The position numbers and the translations under genes are program-made. This document shows positions 35,743 through 43,781 of a stretch of DNA of 64,000 nt, in pieces. Where the stretch lies: the NCBI GenBank assembly GCA_963780675.1, contig CAWACR010000003.1, forward strand, positions 1,116,001 through 1,180,000. Direction: 5' to 3'. The DNA is from JAHECE01 sp963780675 (GTDB lineage Bacteria > Actinomycetota > Actinomycetes > Actinomycetales > JAHECE01). The notes under the pieces are model-generated. The model made no database searches, was not told where the DNA came from, and worked only from the letters and a program-made list of their open reading frames with translations. How positions within the stretch are numbered: the stretch's first letter is position 1; every line of letters begins with the position of its first letter.

Positions 35743-38204
35743 CGTCGCTCCAGGCCCCGCCCGCGCCGGATGCACCGGTGCAAGGTGTGGAGATCGTGGA
35801 CGAGCCCACGGCGCGGGTCCATGACCTCGGCGACCTGCTCGGCGCGGTGCTCGCGGCTCTCGCCGTTGCGGCCGTGATGCTGGTTGCGGTCTATGCGCAG
35901 GGGACGGCGGCGGGCGTCGCGCAGGACGTGCGCGGCCTGTACGCGGTGCTGGGCCGGATCTTGGTCTTCCCGGTGAACGCGCTCGTCGGTGTCGTCGCGC
36001 TGGTCGTCCCGGTGGCGGTGCTGACCGAGCTCGCGGTCCGCCGGCTCGGGCGCCGGATCCTCGAGGTCCTCGCGGCGGCTGCGGCAGCACTCGGCCTGTG
36101 CGCGCTGCTCGTCGCGGTGATCCAAGCGACCGGCTCGGAAGGCCTGGTGCGCAGCCTGTCGGTCCTGCGCGGTGGCGGGTGGGTGCTGTCGATCCCGGCC
36201 TCCCTCGCGGCCCTCGCCGGTCTGCTCACGGCCGCGGGCGGGCGGACCCGACGCCGCACCGTGGGTTGGTCCTGGAACGCGGTGTGGGTGTGCCTGGGGG
36301 TCGTCCTGGTGACCGGCCAGGTCTCGCTGCCCGGAGCCGCCGTCGCCCTGCTCCTCGGCCGGGTCGCGGGTCTGGGCGTGCGCTACGCGGCGGGGGTGCG
36401 ATCCGAACGCGCCTACGGCGCCGCGCTCGTCGAGGGCATCCGCCGCGCCGGGATCCGCCCGGTGCGGCTCGTGCGCCTGGAGACGAACGAGGCACCGACG
36501 GCCTCCTCGGGCGCCGCCGGTGCCACCGTGGCGACGGCGCGGGACACTGACAACCGCGTGTACGAGCTGACCACCGACGGCGGCGCACGGCTGAGCCTGG
36601 TCGTGCTCGACGGCGACCGGCAGGTCCACTCGGCGCTCTCCCGGCTGTGGCGCTCACTGCGTCTTCGGGGCATCGCGGGGCGCTCGTTCGTCTCGCTGCG
36701 GGATGCGGCCGAGCGCGCTGCGCTGCTCTCCTACGCCGCCCGGGCCGCGGGCGTTCGCACCCCCGACGTGCTCGCCGTCGCCGAGGCCGCGGACTCCATG
36801 CTCCTCATCCTGGAGGACCCCGCTGCCGCGGTCCCGCTGTCGGAACTGGACCCAGAGCAACTCACCGACGAGGTGCTCCACGCGATCTGGGCCCAGCTTC
36901 GTCTGGCCCGGGACGCCGGGATCACGCATCGTGCCCTGACGTCGGGCACCGTGCTGGTCGACCACGTGGGCGGCGGACCGCGCGCGTGGCTCGTGCAGTG
37001 GGACTACGGAGACGTGGCCTCCTCAGAGTTCGCCCGTCGGATGGACGTGACGCAGATGCTCGTCCTGCTCGCCGTCCGCGTGGGAGCCACGCGGGCGCTG
37101 GCATCGGCCGCCGCCGTCTTGCGCACCAAGGACCTCGCCACGGTCGGTCCACTGCTGCAGACCATCGCCCTCCCGCGGCGCACCCGCGGGGAGCTGGGCA
37201 CGCACCGGGAGGTGCTGGCGCAGCTGCGCTCCGCCCTCGTCGAGACGCTGCCCGCGGCAGACGTCGAACCCGAACGGTTGGTCCGCTTCGGGGCTCGCAC
37301 GGTCCTGACGCTCGTCCTTCCGGTGATCGCGGTGGTCGTGCTGCTAGCGAGCATCAACGTCGAGGAGATCGTCTCGGCGCTGCGGACCAGCGACTGGCGC
37401 TGGAGCATGGTCGCATTCGGCTTCGGACTACTCACCTTCCTCGGCGCAGCATTGACGTTCGTGGGCTTCGCCCCGGTCACGCTCTCCCTGCGACGGGCGA
37501 CGCTGGTGCAGGTCGCGGCGGCCTTCGTCGCTCTGGCGGTACCTGCCGGCGTCGGACCCGCTGCCCTGAACCTACGGATGCTCACCAGGCGAGGGGTCAC
37601 CGCCTCCCTGGCCCTCGCGACCATCGCGCTCGTGCAGGTCTCCCAGTTCGTCGTGACCGTCGTGCTCCTGCTCATCTTGTCGCTCGCCTCCGGCACGAAC
37701 GCGGCGGCACAGCTCGCCCCCAGCACAGGGCTGCTCGTGGCGATCGGGATCATTGCCGGGCTCGTGGCCGCATCTCTGCTGGTGCCCGTGGTGCGGCAGT
37801 GGGTGGCCCGCAAGACCTTCCCCACGCTGCGGCAGACCTGGCCGCGCCTGATCGAAGTCATGGGCCGCCCGGGAAAGGTGGCCCTCGCCATCGGCGGGAA
37901 CGTGATGATGACGATGGGATGGCTGCTCGCCTTCTACGCCTCCCTCGCCGCCTTCGGCCAGCACCTGAGTCTGGTCCAGGTGGCGGTGGTCTACTTCGTC
38001 GGCAACGCCGCCGGCGCCGTCATCCCCACCCCCGGTGGCATCGGCACGATCGAGATCGCCCTCATCGCCGGCCTGACCGCCACGGGCATCAACCCCGGCG
38101 TCGCGGCCTCGGCGGCGATCCTGTTCCGCGTCCTGACCTTCTGGCTGCAGATCCCGATCGGCTGGGCCTCGTACCGCTTCCTGCGGCGCACAGGCGAACT
38201 CTAG
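35739..38204 (+). CDS. Fusion: membrane domain, kinase-like domain and YbhN/MprF-type flippase domain
   Basis: The 821-residue protein has an N-terminal hydrophobic region of about six helices (30-220), a cytoplasmic kinase-like domain (about 260-500) with HRALTSGTVLVDHVGG and VQWDYGDVASS resembling protein-kinase/phosphotransferase loops, and a C-terminal lysylphosphatidylglycerol-synthase-like flippase domain (about 505-815) with PAGVGPAALNLRML and NAAGAVIPTPGGIGTIEIA. The catalytic HxD-like and DxG motifs are degenerate, so kinase activity is uncertain. The GTG start overlaps the upstream lipid kinase stop. It probably moves or modifies a polyprenyl- or glycerolipid across the membrane. 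Confidence 0.8.
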   Translation: MTSLQAPPAPDAPVQGVEIVDEPTARVHDLGDLLGAVLAALAVAAVMLVAVYAQGTAAGVAQDVRGLYAVLGRILVFPVNALVGVVALVVPVAVLTELAVRRLGRRILEVLAAAAAALGLCALLVAVIQATGSEGLVRSLSVLRGGGWVLSIPASLAALAGLLTAAGGRTRRRTVGWSWNAVWVCLGVVLVTGQVSLPGAAVALLLGRVAGLGVRYAAGVRSERAYGAALVEGIRRAGIRPVRLVRLETNEAPTASSGAAGATVATARDTDNRVYELTTDGGARLSLVVLDGDRQVHSALSRLWRSLRLRGIAGRSFVSLRDAAERAALLSYAARAAGVRTPDVLAVAEAADSMLLILEDPAAAVPLSELDPEQLTDEVLHAIWAQLRLARDAGITHRALTSGTVLVDHVGGGPRAWLVQWDYGDVASSEFARRMDVTQMLVLLAVRVGATRALASAAAVLRTKDLATVGPLLQTIALPRRTRGELGTHREVLAQLRSALVETLPAADVEPERLVRFGARTVLTLVLPVIAVVVLLASINVEEIVSALRTSDWRWSMVAFGFGLLTFLGAALTFVGFAPVTLSLRRATLVQVAAAFVALAVPAGVGPAALNLRMLTRRGVTASLALATIALVQVSQFVVTVVLLLILSLASGTNAAAQLAPSTGLLVAIGIIAGLVAASLLVPVVRQWVARKTFPTLRQTWPRLIEVMGRPGKVALAIGGNVMMTMGWLLAFYASLAAFGQHLSLVQVAVVYFVGNAAGAVIPTPGGIGTIEIALIAGLTATGINPGVAASAAILFRVLTFWLQIPIGWASYRFLRRTGEL

Positions 38205-38512
38205 GCTCCGCGCCCACACGAAGCGACGGGCCCATCCGCGGGTGCTCCCGGACGCCCGCGCCGACACTGGACGAGGCTGCGAGCTGATCCGTTCCACCGG
38301 ATCACGGCCGCGGACTCCTGCCCACGTCCGAACCCGAGACGCGCACTGAAGCCTGGGCCCCAGGTGAGGGCGCCAACGGAGGGCGGCGGTGGCGAACGAC
38401 GATGGCCAACAGCTCGAGACCCGCTCAGCGGGTTCTCTCCCTGGTGCCGACGCGGACGGTAGGCCGCGCGTAGCGTGACTGGTATCGGTCCGATCCAGCG
38501 GAAGGCACGACC
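38205..38512. other. Intergenic region, no gene seen
   Basis: It contains no convincing frame or RNA. It should hold the promoter of the LapA-like gene. Confidence 0.35.
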
Positions 38513-38764
38513 GTGACAGGCACCCCGAACACCCCTGGCCAACCCAGCCCGCAAGGGCAGAAGGGCTACGGCCGTGCCATCGGCGGACTGGTGATCGTCG
38601 CAGTCCTCATCACCTTCATCCTGAGCAACAGGAACACCACCGAGGTCTCCTTCCTCTTCATCTCGGCGGACGGCGTGCCCTTGTGGGTCGCACTCACGAT
38701 CGCGGCCGCCCTGGGCGTGGCTGTGGGCTTCATCCTCGGCCGCCGGAGGTACCGCGGCCGGTAG
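38513..38764 (+). CDS. LapA-domain (DUF1049) small membrane protein
   Basis: The 83-residue protein has a polar start and two membrane helices: LVIVAVLITFILSNRNTTEV and LWVALTIAAALGVAVGFILG, ending RRRYRGR. The NRNTTEVSFLF and FILGRR elements are the LapA/DUF1049 signature. In Gram-negatives LapA helps assemble lipopolysaccharide. In actinobacteria the role is unknown. It stands alone and starts at a GTG. Confidence 0.85.
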   Translation: MTGTPNTPGQPSPQGQKGYGRAIGGLVIVAVLITFILSNRNTTEVSFLFISADGVPLWVALTIAAALGVAVGFILGRRRYRGR

Positions 38765-38787
38765 CCAACCCTTGCCCGGCGCGGGCA

Positions 38788-39119
38788 TCACCCTCGGCAT
38801 CCTCGTCTGCCGCGCTGGTGGCACGCAGGCGGCAAAGCGAGTTGTTGTCGTCCTCGGGACCCGACGGGTCGGGAGAGCCGGGTGAGCACGATCCGCGGCG
38901 TGCCCGCAGCGATGCCGAGCCACAACTCGGAAGTGAAGAAGTCGAAGGCGACGTCGCCAGGAGCGACCGCGTACGTGGCGGGTCGCCGTCGAGCACGTAG
39001 ACGCCGCGCCGCTTCGTCCAGGCGAGCGCCTCCACCGCCACAACCGCGGACACCGCAGCGAAACTGGCCACAAGAGCCAGCGCCCCGGATTGCAGCCCGT
39101 TGCGGAAGGACCGCGCCAT
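38788..39119 (-). pseudogene. Frameshifted small membrane-protein gene
   Basis: One frame reads MARSFRNGLQSGALALVASF and VVAVEALAWTKRRGVYVLDG. A second frame continues TYAVAPGDVAFDFFTSELWL and GIAAGTPRIVLTRLSRPVG. Together they make a single-helix protein with a soluble tail, broken by a frame change near 38.98 kb. No family was recognised. It is either a recent loss or a sequencing error. Confidence 0.4.
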
Positions 39120-39235
39120 GCGAGCGGCAGCGAGGGCGACAGCGAGCAGGGCCATCGCCGGGCCCGGCACCGTGCACCCGGTGCGGCAAGATCCACGACG
39201 ACTACGCCAAGGGCTACGGCGCGATCGGGATGTGA

Positions 39236-39641
39236 GGAACCTGTTCCGCGGCGCGTCCGACCCCGATCCGCGGGTAGCGGTGTGGACCTCGTCTTGTTGA
39301 GAAGGGCCGGGGGTTTCGACCCCGGGTCACGGCTACACGAACGGCTACACCACCACCGGCCCCGCACCCCCGCCGGTGCCGGGAACGGTCACCTGGCGTG
39401 CGACGTCACCGCGCATGACCGGGGTCCCCGGCGACGAGACCTCTTGACCCAGGGAAGAGGTCACAACACGTCCGCAGCCGTGCGTCAGGGTCCGCCGTCG
39501 TGCGCGACGGACGTGGCGCGAACCATGGCGAACAGGCCCGAATCGGGGCGAACTGTGCGCGATGGCTACACCGACGGCTACATGAGCCGCACCGACGAGC
39601 TGGCAGCGGTCAGAACACGCCCCTGACCTGCGACGATGTGT
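39236..39641. repeat. Region with two degenerate paired GGCTACA motifs
   Basis: No gene is convincing. Two pairs of GGCTACA, each with a 12-base period (39331-39349 and 39564-39582), occur here. The second is followed by ATGAGCCGC and a GCCCCTGA-TGCGACGATGTG stretch that is shared with the region just before the tRNA remnant at 44.19 kb. This is the left flank of the tRNA-Pro-type repeat unit. Confidence 0.55.
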
Positions 39642-39699
39642 CGGGCTGACAGGATTTGAACCTGCGACCCCTTGACCCCCAGGTCTCGGCAACCCGTTC
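39642..39699 (-). repeat. tRNA-Pro(GGG) 3'-half attachment-site repeat, copy A
   Basis: The first 41 bases, read on the minus strand, are the 3' part of a tRNA-Pro from the anticodon loop (CTGGGGG) through variable loop, T-arm (GGTTCAAATCC) and acceptor strand (CAGCCCG). The 5' half is absent. All 58 bases are identical to 60541-60598. The ACCTGCGACGA/TCGTCGCAGGT inverted repeat flanks it on both sides (about 39626-39639 and 39717-39732). tRNA 3' ends are standard cores for tyrosine integrases, so this is a likely att remnant. Confidence 0.85.
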
Positions 39700-39788
39700 G
39701 GCGTCGTCCGCTCGGGTACGTCGTCGCAGGTCACCGGCACCGGCGCACAAGCACGGACGCCGACGAACGGGGGCGATAGCCGCCTGAT

Positions 39789-39807
39789 GGCTACATTCTC
39801 GGCTACA
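39789..39807. repeat. Paired heptamer site GGCTACA-N5-GGCTACA (unit A)
   Basis: GGCTACATTCTCGGCTACA is shared exactly with 42171-42189 and 60688-60706, and with one change at 44335-44353. In each tRNA-type unit it sits about 90-100 bases after the tRNA remnant. An in-frame stop directly before it rules out a conserved peptide. It resembles a direct-repeat protein site such as an integrase arm or excisionase site. Confidence 0.7.
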
Positions 39808-39831
39808 TGGCGTGTCCGGGCTGCTGCGGCG

Positions 39832-40203
39832 CTATAGCGGGGTCAAGGGGAGCACGCGCACCCGGGTGCGGGCCGGGTCGATCGTCACGAGGGCTCCGTC
39901 CAGCAGTTCGTCGGCGACCCGGGTGATGGCGGCGAGGAGCAGGTCGCCTAGGGTCTCGGGGCGCAGATCCGCCGCGCGGAGCTGGATGACGCTGGGCCCG
40001 GAGTGGCCCCTGGCGGCCAGGATCGTGCCGAAGTCGAGGTCGTTGGTGAGAACGACGGCGCCCTGGCTGGCGGCAACCGCCATGATGTGAGCGTCGGTCG
40101 CGTCCACCTCGCCGACGTCGGACCAGTGCGTCGCCTCGTGGCCGGCCGCGCGCAGGAGGTCGACCCAGCGTGGCGACAGATTCATGTCGACCAGCAGCCT
40201 CAT
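39832..40203 (-). CDS. DUF5615 PIN-like toxin of a toxin-antitoxin pair
   Basis: The 123-residue protein starts MRLLVDMNLSPRWVDLLRAA and has the DUF5615 pattern: an N-terminal Asp after LLVD, HWSDVGEVDATDAHIMAVAA, and VVLTNDLDFGTILAARG with acidic residues that in PIN-like nucleases bind Mg2+. It would cleave RNA when free. Its ATG overlaps the stop of the DUF433 gene (ATGA), the common antitoxin-toxin order. A decayed copy of its 3' end lies near 42.2 kb. Confidence 0.88.
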   Translation of the reverse strand: MRLLVDMNLSPRWVDLLRAAGHEATHWSDVGEVDATDAHIMAVAASQGAVVLTNDLDFGTILAARGHSGPSVIQLRAADLRPETLGDLLLAAITRVADELLDGALVTIDPARTRVRVLPLTPL

Positions 40204-40430
40204 GCGCTGGCTAGCGTCACTTCGCGCTCTTCGGCGAGCCAGGCCGCATAGCGCAGAGCCTGCAGGACGTCCTCACGCGTGAGGTAGGGGTAGTCGGCGA
40301 GCAGGTCATCAATCGAGACGCCAGCACCGATCTGGCCCACGATCATCCCGACGGTGACCCGCATCCCCCGGATGCAGGCGCGCCCGCCCATGACGCCCGG
40401 GTCGCGGGTGATCCGATCGAAGGGTCCCAT
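40200..40430 (-). CDS. DUF433 antitoxin
   Basis: The 76-residue protein has the DUF433 signature: DRITRDPGVMGGRACIRGMR, VTVGMIVGQIGAGVSIDDLL, then DYPYLTREDVLQALRYAAWL. This family pairs with DUF5615 toxins and carries a small HTH-like fold for autoregulation. It overlaps the toxin gene by 4 bases. Upstream, toward the higB remnant, the control regions of both pairs meet head to head. Confidence 0.9.
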   Translation of the reverse strand: MGPFDRITRDPGVMGGRACIRGMRVTVGMIVGQIGAGVSIDDLLADYPYLTREDVLQALRYAAWLAEEREVTLASA

Positions 40431-40588
40431 GACGCTCCTCTCGCAACACCTCGTAGTGGCCAGTCTAGGCGGCCACAATCCTGGCAACACCGGGCCAACG
40501 CCCACCGGTGGCGGGGACACGTCAAGACGCTTCGCCGGTCGCAGGTCCTCAGCGGTCATCACACGCGGCGTTGCAGGGCGGTCGTCGG

Positions 40589-40823
40589 GTGGTCCTCGTT
40601 CCGAGGCGGACGGACCACGGGCCCGTTCGACGTCGGCAAGCTCCTGATGCTCGACGCGGCGGAGTCGCTCGAGGAACTGCGGGTGCCGCCCGGCAATCGG
40701 CTGGAGGCCCTCACGGGCAACCGATCCGGTCAGCACAGCATCCGGATCAACCAGCAGCGGCGGATCTGCTTCACCTGGACGGATCCAGGACCGCACGACG
40801 TCGAGATCGTTGACCACCACTAG
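40589..40823 (+). pseudogene. Truncated higB toxin
   Basis: Compared with the intact toxin at 44.4-44.7 kb, the 3' two-thirds (LMLDAAESLEELRVPPGNRL then SGQHSIRINQQRRICFTWTD) are conserved. About 60 bases near the start are missing, and the start region (GTGGTCCTCGTTCCGAGGC versus GTGATCAGGTCGTTCCGAGGC) has lost two bases so the GTG is out of frame. The catalytic core looks present but no proper start exists, so the toxin is probably dead while its antitoxin remains. Confidence 0.8.
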
Positions 40824-40832
40824 GAGGTGACC

Positions 40833-41195
40833 ATGACCCCCATCAGCCCGATCCACCCCGGCGAAGCCCTCCTCGAGGAGTTCCTCGAGCCTCTGGGTGT
40901 GAGCCAGAACCGGCAGGCGGTCGCGATCGGCGTCCCACCGCGGCGGATCAACGAGATCGTGCACGGCAAACGCCGGATCACCGCAGACACCGCGCTGCGC
41001 CTGGCCCGCTACTTCAGGACAAGCGACCGGTTCTGGCTCAACCTGCAGACCCGGTACGACCTAGAGATCGAGAAGGACCACCTCGGGCCCTCCCTCGAGG
41101 AGATCCGCCCGGACGAGACCGTGTGCCGCCGTCGTGCAGGATCGCGTGCACGAGCTCCGCGGTCTACGTGTCGGCTCGAATCGCCATCGCTCTGA
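40833..41195 (+). CDS. higA: HigA-type antitoxin (copy 2), with altered C-terminus
   Basis: The 120-residue protein starts after a TAGGAGGTGACC ribosome site that overlaps the higB stop. It contains the XRE-family HTH of HigA (about 20-75: QNRQAVAIGVPPRRINEIVH, then GKRRITADTALRLARYF) and the conserved end WLNLQTRYDLEIEKDHLGPS. After EEIRPDE the sequence departs from the intact copy and runs in an Arg-rich frame, a sign that the end was replaced. It could still bind DNA and toxin; its cognate toxin here is broken, so it may act against toxin from the other locus. Confidence 0.85.
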   Translation: MTPISPIHPGEALLEEFLEPLGVSQNRQAVAIGVPPRRINEIVHGKRRITADTALRLARYFRTSDRFWLNLQTRYDLEIEKDHLGPSLEEIRPDETVCRRRAGSRARAPRSTCRLESPSL

Positions 41196-41212
41196 TATCA
41201 CGTTTGTTATCA
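41193..41212. promoter_or_regulatory. Operator-like inverted repeat overlapping the mntA start
   Basis: TGATATCACGTTTGTTATCA is 14/20 symmetric with TGATAnCA/TGnTATCA arms and is AT-rich in a GC-rich setting. Its last base is the A of the candidate ATG. The XRE domain of the encoded protein could bind it for autoregulation. A GTG nine bases downstream would allow a leaderless start. Confidence 0.55.
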
Positions 41213-41682
41213 TGGTGGGCGTGCGTGAGGTCGGCTATGCGGAACGGCTTCGGCTCCGACGTGCCGTCGCTGGGCTCACCCAGCGCGAGCTGGCCGACGC
41301 GTCCGGGGTGAAGCAGCCGCTGATCGCTGCGATCGAAAGCGGAGCCAGGCAGCCGACTGAATCCGCCCGCCGCGCGCTCGACAGCGCCCTCCAGGTCCGC
41401 CCCTCGCAGCTTCTGCACGCTGCCCGCGACCAGGTGCTGGCGGCAGTGCGCGCGATCGGCGGCACGGACGTCCGCGTCTTCGGCTCCGTCGCGAACGGCA
41501 CTGACCAGCCCGACTCCGACCTCGACCTGCTGGTGACCTTCCCGCCCGGAGCCGACATCGTGACCCTGCTCACCCTCGAAGAGCAGTTGACCACGCTACT
41601 GACCGTGCCGGTCGATGTAGTTTCCGCGGGGAGTACCGGCCCAGTCCTGGAACGAATGCTCGCTGAGGCGGTACCCCTGTGA
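41212..41682 (+). CDS. MntA-type antitoxin: HTH fused to minimal nucleotidyltransferase
   Basis: The 156-residue protein has an N-terminal XRE HTH (about 8-60: RLRRAVAGLTQRELADASGV, KQPLIAAIESGARQPT) and a C-terminal MNT domain with an exact GSX10DXD motif (Gly91, Ser92, Asp103, Asp105 in GSVANGTDQPDSDLDLL). In HepT-MntA (type VII) systems MntA inactivates HepT by adding AMP to a Tyr. The two genes overlap GTGA, antitoxin first. ATG and an in-frame GTG nine bases on are both possible starts. Confidence 0.92.
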   Translation: MVGVREVGYAERLRLRRAVAGLTQRELADASGVKQPLIAAIESGARQPTESARRALDSALQVRPSQLLHAARDQVLAAVRAIGGTDVRVFGSVANGTDQPDSDLDLLVTFPPGADIVTLLTLEEQLTTLLTVPVDVVSAGSTGPVLERMLAEAVPL

Positions 41683-42014
41683 CCGAGGACCGCATCCAGC
41701 GTCGGCTCGACGACCTCGTCCGGATCGGCTCGGAGGCCGCCTACCTGGCTAGCAAGGGCCGCGAGGCGTACCTCGCCGACACGATGGACGGGGCCATGCT
41801 CCGCAATGCCGGTGAACGGATCCTGATCAAGGTCGCCACCGTCGCCGAGAAGCTGCCTGACGACTTCAAGGCGCGCCACCCCGAGGTGGACTGGGCCGGC
41901 ATCAGCCGGATGCGCAACCTGGTCGCCCACCACTACGACAAGGTCAATGATGACTTGCTGTGGCAGGCGCTCACGGTGCGGATCCCAGGCCTCGTGAAGG
42001 ACCTGGGCCCGTAG
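41679..42014 (+). CDS. HepT-type HEPN toxin
   Basis: The 111-residue protein is all helical and has the HEPN Rx4H motif with downstream Tyr: RMRNLVAHHYDKV, Arg79, His84, Tyr86. This is the RNase site and the Tyr modified by MntA in characterised HepT toxins. It starts at a GTG overlapping the mntA stop, giving a tightly coupled pair. It would cleave tRNA or mRNA when not adenylylated. The pair looks intact, unlike the neighbouring higB. Confidence 0.92.
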   Translation: MTEDRIQRRLDDLVRIGSEAAYLASKGREAYLADTMDGAMLRNAGERILIKVATVAEKLPDDFKARHPEVDWAGISRMRNLVAHHYDKVNDDLLWQALTVRIPGLVKDLGP

Positions 42015-42116
42015 CTCCCGAGGACCGCTCACCCCACGACCTACCCGTGAGCTCATCGGCCGCGACCTCTACGGCAGGTCGCTGACCCCTTGACGGATCA
42101 ACGACGGGGGCCAGTG

Positions 42117-42159
42117 CCGTGACCTGGGGCGACGCGACGGGTAGAACAGCAGGTCACGG
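42117..42159. other. Strong hairpin matching the inverted repeat that flanks tRNA-type units
   Basis: CCGTGACCTG and CAGGTCACGG form a perfect 10-bp stem around 23 bases. The GACCTG/CAGGTC arms are the same ones that flank the tRNA-Pro 3' ends elsewhere, but here the tRNA piece is missing from the loop. A paired GGCTACA site follows 11 bases later. It may be an emptied attachment unit; it lacks a U tract, so termination is less likely. Confidence 0.6.
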
Positions 42160-42170
42160 GGCCGCGTGAT

Positions 42171-42189
42171 GGCTACATTCTCGGCTACA
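42171..42189. repeat. Paired heptamer site GGCTACA-N5-GGCTACA (unit B)
   Basis: An exact copy of the 19-base site at 39789 and 60688. It lies directly before a decayed copy of the DUF5615 3' end, just as the site at 39789 lies before the intact DUF5615 gene. Confidence 0.7.
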
Positions 42190-42290
42190 CGGCAGCCTCC
42201 GGCTGCCGCGGCGCTGTGTCGGGGTCAACGGGAGGACGCGCACCCCGGGTGCGGCCCGGATCGATCGTCACGAGGGCGCCGCCCATCAGA
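42190..42290 (-). pseudogene. Decayed 3' end of a DUF5615 toxin gene
   Basis: The strand aligns with 39812-39905, with substitutions and small gaps: GGGTCGATCGTCACGAGGGC against GGATCGATCGTCACGAGGGC is the best part. On the minus strand this encodes the ALVTIDP-RTRVRVLPLTP end of the toxin. Nothing upstream of it remains. It shows that the segment from heptamer pair to toxin was duplicated as one unit. Confidence 0.7.
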
Positions 42291-42461
42291 CGAGGCCGGC
42301 TTCCACGGGTGGGCCATGCTGGCCGAGTGGCCCGCAACGGCCTCCAGCACGATCACCCAGACAGCCGCGACCAAGGTTTCTCGTACGTCGGGCGAAGCGC
42401 GGGCGGCGGCAGATCCGGGCGAGCGTAGCCACAACGACACGATCGGGCTTGACGAGGCAGC

Positions 42462-42899
42462 TCAGCCGATGCGCTCGGCCAGCGAGACAATGATCCCTTC
42501 CGGCCCCCGGACGTAGGCCATCCGCCAAGCGCCCTCGTACTCGCCGATGCCACCGACAACTCCGTAGCCTTCGGCAGCGGCCCATTCGACAGCCGCCTGC
42601 AGGTCGTCGACCTCGAAGGCCACGTTGCGCAATCCCAGCTCGTTGGCCATGGCGGCCGGTGAGCCCGGCAAGGAGTCGGGTCGCACGAAACGTGCGAGCT
42701 CCAGGCGGGCGCCATCGTCGGGCGACCGCAGCATGACGATCTCGGTGCGGGAGTCGGGAATGCCGCAGACCGTGTCCAAGAACTCACCCTCGACGAACGT
42801 CCTGCCCTCGACCTCCAGGCCCAACGCCACGAAGAAGGCACTCACGACGTCGATGTCTGCGACCGTGATGCCGACGTGGTCGAATCGCTTGATGTGCAT
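42462..42899 (-). CDS. VOC-family (glyoxalase-like) protein
   Basis: The 145-residue protein has paired beta-alpha-beta-beta-beta units: MHIKRFDHVGITVADIDVVS, IPDSRTEIVMLRSPDDGARL, LRNVAFEVDDLQAAVEWAA and a final WRMAYVRGPEGIIVSLAERI. Metal ligands His8 (FDHVG), a Glu in the TEIV/LEL strands and the last-strand Glu fit a glyoxalase or dioxygenase metal site. The substrate is unknown. A GGAGGG site precedes the ATG; a GTG nine bases upstream is an alternative. It lies as cargo between repeat units. Confidence 0.88.
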   Translation of the reverse strand: MHIKRFDHVGITVADIDVVSAFFVALGLEVEGRTFVEGEFLDTVCGIPDSRTEIVMLRSPDDGARLELARFVRPDSLPGSPAAMANELGLRNVAFEVDDLQAAVEWAAAEGYGVVGGIGEYEGAWRMAYVRGPEGIIVSLAERIG

Positions 42900-43088
42900 G
42901 ACTGTCACCCTCCATGCTGTTGGTCATCTCGATCCAGGCGACGAAGCCACCGCGGCATTCACAACATGCTCACTGTCCCTGCGGTCGAGCGCGTCGATTG
43001 ATCGCGGCCCGCGCACCACACGGCATGTCCGGACGCCGTGCCGGTTCGCGGCTGCCACTGGATGGACCGTTCGGCTGATGGCGGCGGG

Positions 43089-43652
43089 CTAGCGCGCCAC
43101 GCGGTAGCGGAGGTAGACGACTCCAGAGCTGAAGGTGCGCGTCTCGAGGAGTTCGAGGTCGACGCGGCGCTCGCGCTGGGGGAAGAACGGAATGCCACCG
43201 CCAACCAGCACCGGGTAGACCATGGCCCGGTACTCGTCGATCAGATCCAACCGTGCCGCCTCGGCGGCAAGTGTCGCGCCGCCGATTGCGATGTCGCCCT
43301 GCCCCGGTTCGGATCGCCACCGCTCGATCTCCTGCGCCAGGCCGTCGGAGGCCAGGCGGGCATTGCCCTGGACGGCTGACAACGTGGTCGAGAACACCAC
43401 CTTGGGGAGCGGGTTCCAGAGCGCGGCCCACTCGAGCTCCGCGTCGTCGAGCGATGGATCCTCCTCGGTGGTCTCCCAGTACAGCATCGTCTCGTACAGC
43501 CGTCGGCCCAAGAGGTGGACGCCGACCTCTCGTATCTCGTCGATCCAGAAGCGAAAGACCTCCTCCTCGGGCGCGGTCCAGTCGAAGTTGCCGTCCGGCC
43601 CGACGATGTAGCCGTCGAGTGAGACGTTCATCGAATAGGTCACGCTGCGCAT
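43089..43652 (-). CDS. Dihydrofolate-reductase-like (RibD C-terminal family) protein
   Basis: The 187-residue protein starts MRSVTYSMNVSLDGYIVGPD and has GVHLLGRRLYETMLYWETTE, a PKVVFSTTLSAVQ strand, GGATLAAEAARLDLIDEYRA and a final VYPVLVGGGIPFF. This is the typical order of single-domain RibD_C/DHFR-like reductases that bind NADPH. Physiological substrate unknown. It is codirectional with the VOC gene about 190 bases further on, and the pair may form one transcription unit. Confidence 0.92.
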   Translation of the reverse strand: MRSVTYSMNVSLDGYIVGPDGNFDWTAPEEEVFRFWIDEIREVGVHLLGRRLYETMLYWETTEEDPSLDDAELEWAALWNPLPKVVFSTTLSAVQGNARLASDGLAQEIERWRSEPGQGDIAIGGATLAAEAARLDLIDEYRAMVYPVLVGGGIPFFPQRERRVDLELLETRTFSSGVVYLRYRVAR

Positions 43653-43781
43653 CAGAAGTCCTCCTTCGGTCGCGGGTCGACAGTACGACCCCGGACGCCG
43701 CAGGACTCGACGCGGCTCGACGGGCCGCGTCGACGCACCGGCGTCGACGCCGGGTCGCAACCGCGGAGGCACCCCTCATCA

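Noticed and set aside
39090..39626. Integrase C-terminus directly before the tRNA-type unit at 39.64 kb
   Set aside because: The frame ends with a GY-DGYMSR tail also echoed before unit C, but no integrase active-site residues (Arg, His-x-x-Arg, Tyr in context) are present upstream.
39642..39682. Functional tRNA-Pro gene
   Set aside because: Only the 3' half is present. The bases upstream on the minus strand cannot form D-arm or 5' acceptor strand, so it cannot fold as a tRNA. The same is true for the copy at 60541.
39600..39740. Small minus-strand protein ending in a GSNPVSPT-type peptide
   Set aside because: This peptide is the familiar translation of a tRNA 3' end. The DNA is a tRNA-Pro remnant, not a gene. 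The same applies near 44.2 and 60.55 kb.
42117..42159. Intrinsic terminator for hepT-mntA
   Set aside because: The stem is strong but there is no U tract, and it lies over 100 bases downstream of hepT. The arms match those around the att-type units, which is the better explanation.
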